DNA from: Verrucomicrobiota bacterium
GTDB taxonomy: Bacteria; Verrucomicrobiota; Verrucomicrobiia; Limisphaerales; UBA9464
Reading direction: 5' to 3'
Length of the DNA: 35,956 nt
Assembly: GCA_947454705.1 (NCBI GenBank)
Contig: CANGKZ010000049.1
Span: 1-35,956 of the forward strand
The notes below the pieces were generated by a model. That model ran no database searches and was not told where the DNA came from. It saw only the letters and a list, made by a program, of their open reading frames with translations. The position numbers were made by a program, and so were the translations under genes. Below are positions 17,591 through 26,700 of this stretch, in pieces; positions within the stretch are counted from its first letter, which is position 1, and each line of letters begins with the position of its first letter.

Positions 17591-18853
17591 CTACTTGGTT
17601 GCGGATGGGGCGGAGGATGATGGGACCCTGCGGAGTTCGAAGTGGTAGGGGTAGGGCTTGGCCATCGTGCGCGCGAGTGTGAGCAAGGCTTCGTCCGCGG
17701 CTTTGGCCTGGTGTTGGATTTTGGCGGCGGCGGGATTGTTGGCGTTGAATTGCTGGCGGAAGTGTTCGCCTCCCCAGGCCTTGTCCCGCGCATCCACGAT
17801 TTCCTTCACGGCGTCCGATTGCGCATCCCACGGACCGCCCGGTTCCCAGCCATTGGAGGTGGCCGAGGCAATGTTCTCCCCGCGCGCGAGACGTTCCGCG
17901 CTGTATTTGCCCAACAGGCGTCCCTCGACGCGCAGTTCGTAGTCGCCGGGTTCGAGTCCGGTCACTTGGAGACGATACCCGTTCAGCGTATCAGGAATGG
18001 GAATCCATCGATGGTTCAGTGCGCTGAAGATCCCGAGGTTGAGAGGCAGTCCGCGGTCGCGTCGGACGAATTGGACGCCGTGGGGAAGCGATTGGATTCC
18101 GGTGATGCTGCAGTTGGTGCTGGAGAGGGTGCGTCCGGAGGCGGCGTCGATGCTGGCGAAGGAGACGTCGGCGGGGGCCCCGAGTCCGCGAAGCATGGCG
18201 TATCCCATGGCGAGTTGGCCGAGGTCGTTCAGGTGAACTCCATCGCTGACGTGGAGATGGGTGTGGTTCTTGGAATCTTTCTCGCCCTTGTTGGCGGCCA
18301 CGACTCGACGCTGGATTTCACGCATGCCGCGGGTGAGATCGATGGTGTCGGCTCCGAGCGATCGGGCGAGGGCGAGGCCGTCGGCGGTCATTTTCTGGAG
18401 GTATCCGATCTCCGCGGTGTCGGGGGATTCGGCGGTGATGGCGGGCGAGCAAATAAAAACCCGAATGCCGCGCTTCTGGCTGCGGGTGACGATCTCGCGG
18501 ATTCCATCGAGGTACTTTTGCCGATGCTCGTCATCGGCCTTGGTACCCCAGCCAATGTCATTGATGCCGAAGGCCACGGTGAGGACGGTTGTTCCTTTGG
18601 AGAGCACATCGCGCTCGAGCCGTTGCAAGCTGCCGAAGGCGGTGTCGCCGCCCTGGCCAGCGTTGATGAAACGGACACGACGCTCGGGAAAGCGCATGAG
18701 CGTGTAGTGCTCGACGATCTTGGTGTAGCCGCGGGCTGCGGTGATGCTGTCGCCGAGGAAGGTGAGGGTGTCCCCGTCGCGCAGCGCGAATTCGGCGGCG
18801 CGCAGGGGAAGGGCGGCAAGCAGGAGTGCGGAAAGAAGGTGTCGGAGGTGCAT
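17591..18853 (-). CDS. Secreted SGNH/GDSL-family hydrolase
   Basis: A 420-aa protein with a clear signal peptide (HLLSALLLAALPLRAA, cleavage near residue 20). All SGNH blocks are present: block I LGDSITAA (nucleophile Ser36), block II NAGQGGDT (Gly oxyanion), block III FGINDIGW (Asn98) and block V SDGVHLND (Asp204, His207). The family hydrolyses esters, often removing acetyl groups from polysaccharides. The C-terminal 200 residues (GYRLQVTGLEPGDYELRVEG...) form an extra beta-rich then helical region seen in some verrucomicrobial and planctomycete members. The substrate is unknown. It lies in the same direction as the sigma gene but is separated from it by repeats. Confidence 0.85.
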   Translation of the reverse strand: MHLRHLLSALLLAALPLRAAEFALRDGDTLTFLGDSITAARGYTKIVEHYTLMRFPERRVRFINAGQGGDTAFGSLQRLERDVLSKGTTVLTVAFGINDIGWGTKADDEHRQKYLDGIREIVTRSQKRGIRVFICSPAITAESPDTAEIGYLQKMTADGLALARSLGADTIDLTRGMREIQRRVVAANKGEKDSKNHTHLHVSDGVHLNDLGQLAMGYAMLRGLGAPADVSFASIDAASGRTLSSTNCSITGIQSLPHGVQFVRRDRGLPLNLGIFSALNHRWIPIPDTLNGYRLQVTGLEPGDYELRVEGRLLGKYSAERLARGENIASATSNGWEPGGPWDAQSDAVKEIVDARDKAWGGEHFRQQFNANNPAAAKIQHQAKAADEALLTLARTMAKPYPYHFELRRVPSSSAPSATK

Positions 18854-18991
18854 CGGCAGGGACCGGGGGCGGGAGTGGTAGCGCCAGTTGAAGGGTTGAG
18901 CCGGGAGACGCCAGTTGAAGGGTTAAAAAGTTGAAGCGTTGAAGAGGGAAAGCAGCGAAGTGTCAGATTAGATTCGCCTTAGAATCCGTGT
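18854..18991. repeat. Simple-repeat spacer between SGNH and desaturase genes
   Basis: 18891-18948 carries several GTTGAAGGG/TTGAAGCG units separated by GCCGGGAGACGCC. 18967-19015 reads ATTCGCCTTAGAATCCGTG, TTCATCCGTG, AAATCCGTG, a repeated-word string that extends into the 3' end of the desaturase-family gene. Confidence 0.7.
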
Positions 18992-19804
18992 TCATCCGTG
19001 AAATCCGTGTCCTTCCCTTGGACGGGAGGTGACCTGGTTGAAGCGGGATTCGTATTCGGGGTGGTTGGTTCCCATGAGACGGTCCCAGACGTTGAAATAG
19101 AGGCCGTAGTTCCCGCGCATTTTCTCGTGGTGCATCACGTGATTGGTCGGGGTGTTGAGCAGAAAACGGAGCGGGGTCTTCATGAGCCACCGGGGGTGAA
19201 ACTCAAACCCGGTGTGTCCGGCGACGTTGAAAACGATCTGCCACAGCATGACCAATCCGAAGGCCGCGGGATGAATCGGCATCACGAGAGCGACAACCGG
19301 GAAGATGCCCGCTTCAACCACGGCTTCCGCGGGCGCGAAGGAATACGCGGCCCAGGGGGATGGGTTGGTGGAGAGGTGATGCACCCGATGAAAGACGGCG
19401 AAGAGTCGGCGGTGGTGCATGAGCCGATGGGTCCAATAAAAGTAGGTGTCGTGAACCACGATGGCGCAGGCCACGCTGGCCAAGAACCAACCCTGACCGT
19501 AGTCGGAGATTTTCCAATACATCTGGGTGTAGCCGGCGCGGGAGGCGGCGATGGTGCCGGCGCCCATGACTCCAAAGATGACCAGCGTGAGGAGGGAGTA
19601 GCCGAGCTCACGGCGGACTTCGGAGGAGGAGGGGAATCGTTCGATGATCTTGCGGTGAACCCAACGATTGCGGAACAGGACGTAAGCGAGGAACCAGGCG
19701 ATCCCGGCAAAGAGGAAGTAGCGGATGCCGACTTCGACGGTGGTGAAAAAGGAACGCTCGGCGAAGGAGCGCTGGCTGCCAAAGAGGAGATCGAAGACGT
19801 GCAT
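18992..19804 (-). CDS. Sterol desaturase / fatty acid hydroxylase superfamily protein
   Basis: A 270-aa membrane protein with the three histidine clusters that bind the di-iron centre: HDTYFYWTHRLMHH (His118, 126, 130, 131), FHRVHHLS (His139, 142, 143) and NHVMHHEKMRGNYGLYFNVWDRLMGT (His222, 225, 226). About five hydrophobic segments are visible. The family inserts oxygen into or desaturates lipids; the substrate here is unknown. It lies 16 bases downstream of the TetR gene in the same direction, so it is probably co-transcribed with and controlled by it. The last residues (EGHGFHG) and the stop codon are read from a dispersed ATCCGTG-word repeat. Confidence 0.87.
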   Translation of the reverse strand: MHVFDLLFGSQRSFAERSFFTTVEVGIRYFLFAGIAWFLAYVLFRNRWVHRKIIERFPSSSEVRRELGYSLLTLVIFGVMGAGTIAASRAGYTQMYWKISDYGQGWFLASVACAIVVHDTYFYWTHRLMHHRRLFAVFHRVHHLSTNPSPWAAYSFAPAEAVVEAGIFPVVALVMPIHPAAFGLVMLWQIVFNVAGHTGFEFHPRWLMKTPLRFLLNTPTNHVMHHEKMRGNYGLYFNVWDRLMGTNHPEYESRFNQVTSRPREGHGFHG

Positions 19805-19820
19805 GCGGGAGATTTGGAAG

Positions 19821-20525
19821 TTAGATCAAGAGTCCGGAGACGATGAGGTCCACGGTGGAATCCTCGATGGTTTGCTCGGAGAACGCGTTGAGGCCGGGGT
19901 CGAAGGGGCGCTGAAGATTAGCCCAGGCGATGGTTTGGGTGAGGACCGCGGCGGTGGCATCCACGTCTGCAAGCGGACGCACTTGCCCAGATTTGATCCG
20001 TGCCCGGAGGTATTGCCCGAGGCAGTCGAGAAGCCGCTTGCGGAGGCCGAGCACGAACACTTCGGCCAAGCCGGGGAATTCGAGCGCGGAGCGGGTGAGG
20101 AGCACCAGGCCGGCGCGATGGCGCGTCATGAGCCGGTACTGTTCCCGCAGCACGTCATCGAGTTCGGATCGGATATCCGCCGCCTTTCGCGTGCTCAGGG
20201 CTTTCTCCAGCATGGGCCATTGCCCCTTGCGATCGAGCACTTCGCGGAGGAATGCGACCGTGGATCCGGGTTGAGGGGTTGGAACGGGGATTTCGAGGTC
20301 CTCCAGCCACGCGGAGTCCTCGGAAGCGTTGTGGCGAATGACGAGGTCGAACAGCGCCTCCTTGCCCTCCACGTAGAGGTAAATGGTGCCCGCGGAGACC
20401 CCCATGACCTTGGCCACATCGGCCACTTGGGAGCGCTCGAATCCGCGTCGGCAAAAGACTTCCAGCGCAGCAGCGACCAGTTCCTGCAGGCGCTTTCCCG
20501 AAATGTTGGCTCGAAGACGAGGCAC
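19821..20525 (-). CDS. TetR-family transcriptional regulator
   Basis: A 234-aa regulator. The N-terminal DNA-binding domain is typical: ALEVFCRRGFERSQVADVAKVMGVSAGTIYLYVEGKEALF, residues about 19-58, with the TetR-type recognition helix SAGTIYLYVEGKEALF. The C-terminal 170 residues form the variable ligand-binding and dimer region. A perfect inverted repeat 11 bases upstream of its start (20536-20554) is the likely operator, giving autoregulation together with the lipid-modifying enzyme immediately downstream. The ligand is unknown; a fatty-acyl compound is plausible from the neighbour and from the operator half-sites. Confidence 0.88.
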   Translation of the reverse strand: MPRLRANISGKRLQELVAAALEVFCRRGFERSQVADVAKVMGVSAGTIYLYVEGKEALFDLVIRHNASEDSAWLEDLEIPVPTPQPGSTVAFLREVLDRKGQWPMLEKALSTRKAADIRSELDDVLREQYRLMTRHRAGLVLLTRSALEFPGLAEVFVLGLRKRLLDCLGQYLRARIKSGQVRPLADVDATAAVLTQTIAWANLQRPFDPGLNAFSEQTIEDSTVDLIVSGLLI

Positions 20526-20535
20526 GGATTGAGCA

Positions 20536-20554
20536 TGAATGAATGGTTCATTCA
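20536..20554. promoter_or_regulatory. Probable TetR operator
   Basis: TGAATGAA (20536-20543), three-base centre TGG, TTCATTCA (20547-20554): perfect 8-bp arms 11 bases before the TetR start. Outer TTGA and TCAA extend the dyad. The half-sites TGAATGA/TCATTCA resemble those of the Bacillus TetR-type FadR operator as I recall it, with a one-base-longer centre. Confidence 0.7.
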
Positions 20555-20584
20555 GTCAAACGCGTTCTAGGTAAACTCGAAGGC

Positions 20585-20620
20585 GAGTGGGTGAGTGGGT
20601 GAGTGGGTGAGTGGGTGAGT
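20585..20620. repeat. Octamer satellite, third locus
   Basis: About five tandem GAGTGGGT units, the same 8-bp word as at 15407 and 17447, lying between the TetR operator and the OsmC-type gene. No hairpin unit follows here. Confidence 0.85.
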
Positions 20621-20718
20621 ACAGGTGAAGACCCCATGGGAGGGGGCGAGGGGAACGCTTAGGTTGGGGGGGCTGTCGAAGCGCCTGTGTTCGATGGCGC
20701 TTAGGATCCTCCCTCCCC

Positions 20719-21183
20719 ATGAAAACTCTTTTTACTGCTGAGGCCGCCTCCAAGGGGGGGCGTTCCGGAACAATTCATACCCCTGATGGGTTGTTGAACG
20801 TGGAACTTGGCAACCCGCTGGAGGCCGGGCTGGAGACGCGTGGGCCGAGTCCCGAGTTGCTGTTTGCCGGCGCGTATGCCGCCTGCTTTCACGGGGCGAT
20901 CCATAACGCCGCCCGACGCGCCGGGGCCGTGATTCAAGATTCTGAGGTGCGCGCGCTCGTGAGTCTCACCGAAGATGCCGAGGGTGGATTTCATCTGTCG
21001 GTGGCACTTCACGCGAGGCTTTCAGGCGTTGATTCGGCGTTGGCCCATCGCGTCATGGAAATGGCGCACCAGACCTGTCCCTACTCCAGAGCGTTGCGCG
21101 GAGATGCCCCGGTCACGCTGACGCTGGATCCCATCGCCCCCCACCTCCCTCCTTATGAAAGATCCGATCTACAAACTCGTTGA
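20719..21183 (+). CDS. OsmC/Ohr-family peroxiredoxin
   Basis: A 154-aa protein of the usual Ohr/OsmC length. The two catalytic cysteines are in the expected contexts: [10 protein letters not shown] (Cys56) and [10 protein letters not shown] (Cys120), with [13 protein letters not shown] and CPYSRA as family signatures. These enzymes reduce organic hydroperoxides using thiols in the cytoplasm. The last 29 bases overlap the dodecin gene, so the two are almost certainly co-transcribed and translationally coupled. No nearby OhrR-type regulator is present other than the divergent TetR. Confidence 0.9.
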   Translation: MKTLFTAEAASKGGRSGTIHTPDGLLNVELGNPLEAGLETRGPSPELLFAGAYAACFHGAIHNAARRAGAVIQDSEVRALVSLTEDAEGGFHLSVALHARLSGVDSALAHRVMEMAHQTCPYSRALRGDAPVTLTLDPIAPHLPPYERSDLQTR

Positions 21184-21364
21184 ACTCACCGGCACTTCCA
21201 CCACCTCCATTGAGGATGCGGTGGAGAAGGCGATCAAGCGCGCGTCGAAGACGCTCAAGCATCTGTGCTGGTTCCAGATCGTGGAGACCCGCGGCAACAT
21301 TGAGAAGGGCCGGGTGCACCACTGGCAGGTGACTCTCAAAATCGGCTTCATGGTCGAGGAGTGA
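21155..21364 (+). CDS. Dodecin family flavin-binding protein
   Basis: A 69-aa protein matching dodecin over its full length: [22 protein letters not shown], then [19 protein letters not shown] (the Trp that stacks on the flavin) and the closing [13 protein letters not shown]. Dodecins assemble as dodecamers that store or buffer flavins. It overlaps the OsmC gene by 29 bases in another frame; pairing a flavin buffer with a peroxide-removing enzyme suggests a shared oxidative-stress role (inference). Confidence 0.95.
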   Translation: MKDPIYKLVELTGTSTTSIEDAVEKAIKRASKTLKHLCWFQIVETRGNIEKGRVHHWQVTLKIGFMVEE

Positions 21365-21377
21365 ATCCCGGCCAATT

Positions 21378-21400
21378 GGATCCGAGGAAAGCCCGGATCC
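21378..21400. terminator. Possible bidirectional terminator hairpin
   Basis: GGATCCG (21378-21384) pairs with CGGATCC (21394-21400) in the 42-base gap between the convergent dodecin and PEP-CTERM genes. There is no T-run on either side, so the call is tentative. Confidence 0.4.
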
Positions 21401-21406
21401 GGACGA

Positions 21407-22162
21407 TCATACCGGGGGCCGGTCTCCAGCCGGTGCCCTGGGCTTCGTTCGGCGATGGTACCAAGTGACGCCGGCCATGCCGAGGATTTCAAAGCCGGCG
21501 GCCGTGGTTGAGGTCTCGGGAATGAGGATAAAGTCATCCCAGGCAATCGCATCGTCGCGCCCTGTTCCGGACGTGCCGTTGACGATGGACAGGGTGAAGG
21601 TCAGTGAGCTGCTCGTGCCGGTGTAGAGAAAGCTGCTCGAAAACGAGGTCCACGCTGTGCCGGAAAAGGAAAAAGTGTCGGTGTGGGTAAACGTGCCGTC
21701 GGTGCTGACCAGCCGGATGGTGGGATTCCGGCTGGAGGGCGTCAGGCTGGTCACGCTTGCCGCGAATCCCGAGAACATCATGGTCTGATTTTGGACCACC
21801 GAATTCAGGGTGGCGGACCAAACGGGAGTGACGGTGTTGTTTCCATTCGAACCGCGCGTGATGTACATCAGGCTGCCCGCACCCGGGGTGTGATCGGCGG
21901 TGGGGCGCCATCCGGCACCTGCGGTTGCGGCGGTGGACCGGAAATCATACGTCCCGTAGCTCATGGTCCCGGAAGCATCCAAGGTGAGTCCCGTGGAAAA
22001 ACCGGAGACTGTTCCGGCCTCGAAGTTGCCGTTGGTTAACAGCGTTTGTGCGCCGGCCTCTCCTGGAAGAAGCGCACAAAAAAGCGCCCAGCGACCGCGT
22101 GCGAAAGGAGAATGGAATGCCACATATCCACTTCGTCTCCGAGGAGGTCGGATACCAATCAA
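21407..22162 (-). CDS. PEP-CTERM-like exported protein with NGNFE start
   Basis: A 251-aa product. A long N-terminal region (RGRWALFCALLPGEAGAQT) resembles a signal peptide ending at AQT. The mature part starts LLTNGNFEAGTVSGF, common in exported PEP-CTERM proteins with a jelly-roll, carbohydrate-binding-like fold. It is Ser/Thr-rich, with several beta-strand-like runs. The C-terminus shows a sorting-type tag: IPETSTTA, a hydrophobic stretch GFEILGMAGVTWY and basic RRTK. PET-S replaces the usual PEP, and the tail continues 15 residues past the basic run, longer than normal. The only ATG before the signal region is at 22162. Confidence 0.65.
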   Translation of the reverse strand: MIGIRPPRRRSGYVAFHSPFARGRWALFCALLPGEAGAQTLLTNGNFEAGTVSGFSTGLTLDASGTMSYGTYDFRSTAATAGAGWRPTADHTPGAGSLMYITRGSNGNNTVTPVWSATLNSVVQNQTMMFSGFAASVTSLTPSSRNPTIRLVSTDGTFTHTDTFSFSGTAWTSFSSSFLYTGTSSSLTFTLSIVNGTSGTGRDDAIAWDDFILIPETSTTAAGFEILGMAGVTWYHRRTKPRAPAGDRPPV

Positions 22163-22653
22163 TCGGCGTCAGGTATTCACCCCAGAGGGTTGAATCTGGA
22201 AACGGCAGTTGAAGGGTTGAAGGGGCGACGGGGAATCCGACACCGTCGCGAGGGGTTTCTCATTCGTTCGGAATCCTGTCTTCAGAGGGTTCGAGGAGGC
22301 GTGTCTCGGGTCATGCGGGCGGTTGATTCCCAACCGTTCGATGGCCCCGCGTTCAACCTCAGCGCGGAGGCCATTGAGACTCACCCAACAGGTGAGCGAA
22401 CTGGATGCGCTTGATGCGCCATCGAACCCTTCATCCGGATTGGGGAGTTTCATCCTTGATCTTTTTTCAACGCATCCCTGGAACCGAAGTTGGGGCGTCA
22501 CGTGACGGAGGGGCAGGTGATCACCCCATGGATCAATGCATGAAGGCGGGGCAGGATGTCGGTTCACAGCTTGGATGGTCGGTCGATTTGGTTTTATCGA
22601 ACGGATCTTTGGACCGCCCCGGCTGGATCGAAAGTCCCCCACTTCCATTCCCC
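22163..22653. promoter_or_regulatory. Divergent intergenic region between two PEP-CTERM genes
   Basis: No gene seen; frames entering here run into the DUF3494 gene or are short. 22203-22226 is a short GTTGAAGGG repeat. 22380-22396 is a hairpin CTCACC-CAACA-GGTGAG. 22496-22507 is a perfect 12-bp palindrome, CGTCACGTGACG, 147 bases before the DUF3494 start and a candidate operator. No clear -35/-10 pair was found. Confidence 0.5.
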
Positions 22654-23415
22654 ATGAATTCCAACTACATCCCCCAGATTCTCCTCCTTGCCTCGCTCGC
22701 CTCACTCCAGGCGTCGGCCAGCATCTTTCTTGGAAGCGCTGATCCGTTCGGGGTCCTGGCCGGCACTTCAGTAACCAGTACTGGTACAACCGTGGTGAAC
22801 GGGGATCTGGGTGTTTATCCGGGGCTTTCCATCACCGGATTCCCGCCCGGAGTGGTCAATGGAACCGTGGTTGCCGGTGGAAGCGTCGCGCAGCAGGCGC
22901 TGGCGGATGCGCTGGCTGCGTATGTGTCCCTGGGAACGGAGATTCCCTCGCAGAATCTGACCGGAAGCGATCTGGGAGGGCTCACTCTGGGGTCCGGAGT
23001 GCGTAAGTTTGATGCGGCGGCGCAGTTGACCGGAATTCTGACTCTGGATGGCGGCGGCAACAGCGCCGCACGGTTTGATTTTCTCATTGGATCCACGCTC
23101 ACCACCTCCGTCGCGTCGTCGATTGTCCTGATCAACGGGGCGCGTGCTGACAATGTTTACTGGCGGGTGGGGACTTCCACGACGCTGGGGGTTGGTTCCG
23201 ATTTTGCCGGGACGGTTCTGGCGGATCAGTCCGTGACGGTGAATTCCGGAGCCCAGGTTCTCGGTCGCGTGTTCGCGATCCAGGGGACTGCAAGTTTGGA
23301 TGCAAGTTCGATCACGGTTCCCTCGGCCATTCCCGAGGTGGAGTCGATGTTGCCGATCGGGGGATTGTGCCTTGTTGCGGGCCTGATGGTTCGCAGGTCG
23401 TCCAAGAACCGATAG
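22654..23415 (+). CDS. DUF3494 ice-binding-like protein with PEP-CTERM-like tail
   Basis: A 253-aa exported protein. The signal peptide (YIPQILLLASLASLQASA) is followed by a DUF3494 (ice-binding-like) beta-solenoid: LGSADPFGVLAGTSVTSTG, TVVNGDLGVYPGLSITGFPPG, then ARFDFLIGSTLTT, NVYWRVGTSTTLG and FAGTVLADQSVTVNSGAQVLGRVFA, all family hallmarks. Members bind ice or act as adhesins; ice binding cannot be inferred from this alone. The C-terminus IPEVESMLPIGGLCLVAGLMVRRSSKNR resembles a sorting tag with a degenerate PEP motif (PEV). The ATG at 22654 is chosen because it starts the signal peptide; the frame is open upstream. Confidence 0.9.
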   Translation: MNSNYIPQILLLASLASLQASASIFLGSADPFGVLAGTSVTSTGTTVVNGDLGVYPGLSITGFPPGVVNGTVVAGGSVAQQALADALAAYVSLGTEIPSQNLTGSDLGGLTLGSGVRKFDAAAQLTGILTLDGGGNSAARFDFLIGSTLTTSVASSIVLINGARADNVYWRVGTSTTLGVGSDFAGTVLADQSVTVNSGAQVLGRVFAIQGTASLDASSITVPSAIPEVESMLPIGGLCLVAGLMVRRSSKNR

Positions 23416-23738
23416 AAGCGAGCGGTTGCCGTGCGGATCCCGAGAATGCCCGAGCGGGTGTTCTCCCCTGCAAATTCTCCGAGGGGGAAAACACCCCATG
23501 GAAGGATTCCTGTCGTGTCGCACAAGATCACGACACTACGCCGCAATGGAGTTCCACGTTTGAGGATTTCCATTGAGTCCCATGCCGGGGGGTGAAGCCA
23601 CCGGTGCTCTCCGAGTCAACCTGAGTTCCCTTACCCAAGCCTTTCTTGAAATCCTCAATTCAATCCGTTCCTCCGTCCGGCTTCGAACGCCAGCTGCGTC
23701 CGGTTCGGTCCGTCCGCAATTCTGCAGCTCAAACGAAG
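23416..23738. other. Intergenic region with strong hairpins
   Basis: No gene recognised. Besides the terminator-like hairpin at 23456-23496 there is an inverted repeat TGTCGTG / CACGACA around 23512-23536. The last 90 bases form an open frame joined to the giant gene but have no signal-peptide character. Confidence 0.5.
23456..23496 (+). terminator. Long hairpin after the DUF3494 gene
   Basis: GGGTGTTCTCCCC (23456-23468) pairs with GGGGGAAAACACCC (23483-23496) with one mismatch and a loop of about 14 bases. It starts 40 bases past the DUF3494 stop. The T-run expected of an intrinsic terminator is missing, so it may instead protect the mRNA end. Confidence 0.55.
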
Positions 23739-26700
23739 ATGCCTCTGCGCGTCGTTGAATGGCTTTTTCGGATGCTCTTGGTGACGGTGGCGTTGGTTTG
23801 GACGGATCGCACTCCCGCTCTGGCAGATCGTGTGCCTGCGAACTGCTCGGGGAGTGGCTTGGGGATCAACCTGTTCACCAGCATCCCGGACGTCCACGTG
23901 GGGGATCGGCTGTTCTACAGTGTCAACGTCTTCAACGGCATTCCTGGCAGCGGCCGGATTGTGTGTGATGCGACGGAGATCGATGCGTTCATCGTCACTC
24001 CGGACGGTAAGACCAACGTTGTTACGCTTCTGCGGCGCACGCTGCATCAGGGGGAATCTGACTTTTATCCCGACGTGGTCAGCTACGTGGTCCGCGCCCA
24101 GGACATTCAGGCGGATGGGACCATTCTCGCAACCGCGCGGGACATTGGCGTGATTCATCAAAACGATGTGAACAGCAGCGGCGGCGGATTCCAGGGAGTA
24201 AACACGCAAGTCAACGAGCCCTGCGTGCAAATATCAGCGCTGTGTGTGGGCGGAGTGGGGGAGACGGGTTTAATCACCTTCACCGGCAAGGTCACCAACT
24301 GCGGCAACACCACTTTGGTGGGGGTGACAGTCACCAATTTCGTGAACAACGGATCCTTCGTGGTTCTGTTTCCCACCAACCTGGCAGTGGGCCAGGTGGT
24401 GAGTTTTAGCGGCAGTTGGATTCCTGCCGTCTCCTGCATTCCCAGCGTGGCGGTGTTGACCGTTCGCGCGTCGGATGAATTCACCTCGACGCCCCGGCTG
24501 GTGACGAGCTCGGCAACCGTGGCCTGCCAGAATCTCATGACCCCGGGAATCCGCGTCACCAAGGAATGTCCTCCCGCGCCTGTTTCCCCGGGGCAGCTCC
24601 TCAGGTTTACCGGAAGTGTCAGCAACACGGGCAACATCACGTTGACCAACATTGTGGTTCTCAATGACCAACCGGTGGGCAACACGCCTGTGTTTACCCT
24701 CGCATCGCTCGCCCCGGGCGCGGTTGCCAAATTCTCCGGCAGCTATCCCGCGCCCACCAATTGCCTGGCCAGCGATACGCTGATCGCCCGTGCCTCTGGA
24801 TTGTGCGGCGGCGAGGTGTCCAGCACGGCATCGGCCACGTGCGCGGTTCTGACGACTCCCGCGATTGTGGTGACCCAGAATTGTCCGACCGGAAACGTCC
24901 TTCAGGGAAGCCTGGTGACTTACACCGGCTTGGTGAAAAACGTGGGCGATGTTCCGCTGACAAACGTGGTGGTGATGAGCGACCGGCCTGCGGTTGGTAC
25001 GGTGATCTTCACCCAGTTAAACCTCGCAGTGGGGGCATCCGCCGGTTTCACCGCAAGCTATTTGGTTCCGACGAATTGCTGCGTGGTTTCCGGTATAATT
25101 CGGGCAACCGCCCAGGGATGCGCCGGGGATTTGGTCTCCGATTCCGACACCCGGACGTGTCCGGTGATGACGACTCCGCGATTGATGATTTCAAAGATCT
25201 GCTCGCCCGCATCGGTGAAGCCGGGGGAAATTCTGAGTTACTCCGGCTCCATTACGAACGTCGGCAACATCACGCTCGTCCAGGTGGTGGTGAAGGATCC
25301 GATGGTTTCCAACGGAGTCCCAATTTTGGGGCCGATCACGCTCGCCCCGGGTGAATCAGCGGTGTTTGCGGCATCCATGCTGGTTCCGCAGGATTTCTGC
25401 GGGGACGCACCGCTGACGGTCAGCGGCCTCGACGTCTGCACCTTCCTGCCCGTGAGCAGTTCGGTGTCGAATCCGTGTCTGATCCAGACCAAGCCGCGGA
25501 TCGCTGTGACGAAGCACTGTCCGCTTTTGCCGACTGTACGGGGTGGGCTCTACACCTTTACGGGAACCGTCACCAATCCGGGCAATGTGACGCTGGTGAA
25601 CGTCTACGTGATGGACAACCAGCCCACCAACAACACCCCGGTTCTGGGACCGATCACCCTGGCTCCCGGTGCATCGATGGATTTCTCCGGCAGTTACGTG
25701 GCACCGGTTTGCTGCTGTCTGATCATCGATACCTTGACCGCGCGCGGACAGGACCGCTGCTCTGGATCAAACGTGGCATCCACGGCCACTGCAGTCTGTC
25801 CGCTGCTTTCCAATCCCGCGCTTACCCTGCTTCCGAACTGCCCGCCGAACCCGCTTGAGATGGGAAGTGTGTACTCGTTTAGCGGACGCGTGCTGAACTC
25901 GGGCGATGTGGTGCTGACCAACGTGTTTGTCTTCGGTCCCCAAGGCACCAACAGCCCGGTTCTCGGCCCGATTGAACTCGCACCTGGCGAATCTGAAGCC
26001 TACTCCGGGACCTACACCGTGCCGTTCAACGTGTGCTCCGTCGACGTCTCGGCTTCGGGTCGCGACACCTGCGGGGACAGCCTGGTCACTCGCGCCTCGG
26101 GATGTCCGGTGTCCACAACCCCCGGCTTGAGTCTGACGCAGATCTGCCCTCCCGGTCCGGTGTCACCGGGGATGCCGCTGATCTTCACCGGCACGCTCCG
26201 CAATTCCGGCAATATCACTCTCACCAATGTCGTGGTGCGAAACAGCATGACGGGAAGCGCCCCGCTTTTGGTGGTTCCGTCGCTGGATCCCGGATTCATC
26301 GTGAACTTTGGTGGAACGTTTTCCACGCCCACCAACTGTCAGGTCTTGAACGTCTCGACGGCGACGGCCCGCAGCCTTTGCGGAGTAGGCGTGACGAATT
26401 CCACCAGCACCGTGTGTCCGATCGTGACCACGCCCGGACTTTTAATCACGCAATCGTGCCCGATTGTGGCTACGTCGCCCGGCGGGTTGGTTCTTTTGAC
26501 CGGATCCGTTCGCAATACCGGTGACATCGCCCTGACCAACGTGGTGGTCGGCAACAGTCTGGCCGGAACCGCTCCAGTGCTGGTGGTCCCGACGTTGAAT
26601 CCCGGAGCGTCGATGAACTTCAGCGCGAGTTTCAGCGCTCCGACGAACTGTTCGGTGGTCAGCGTCTCGACGGCCACCGGCCAGAGTGTCTGCGGCGTGC

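Noticed and set aside
17642-18934. 430-codon plus-strand frame over the SGNH hydrolase gene
   Set aside because: The catalytic blocks and signal peptide are on the minus strand; the plus frame is a GC shadow.
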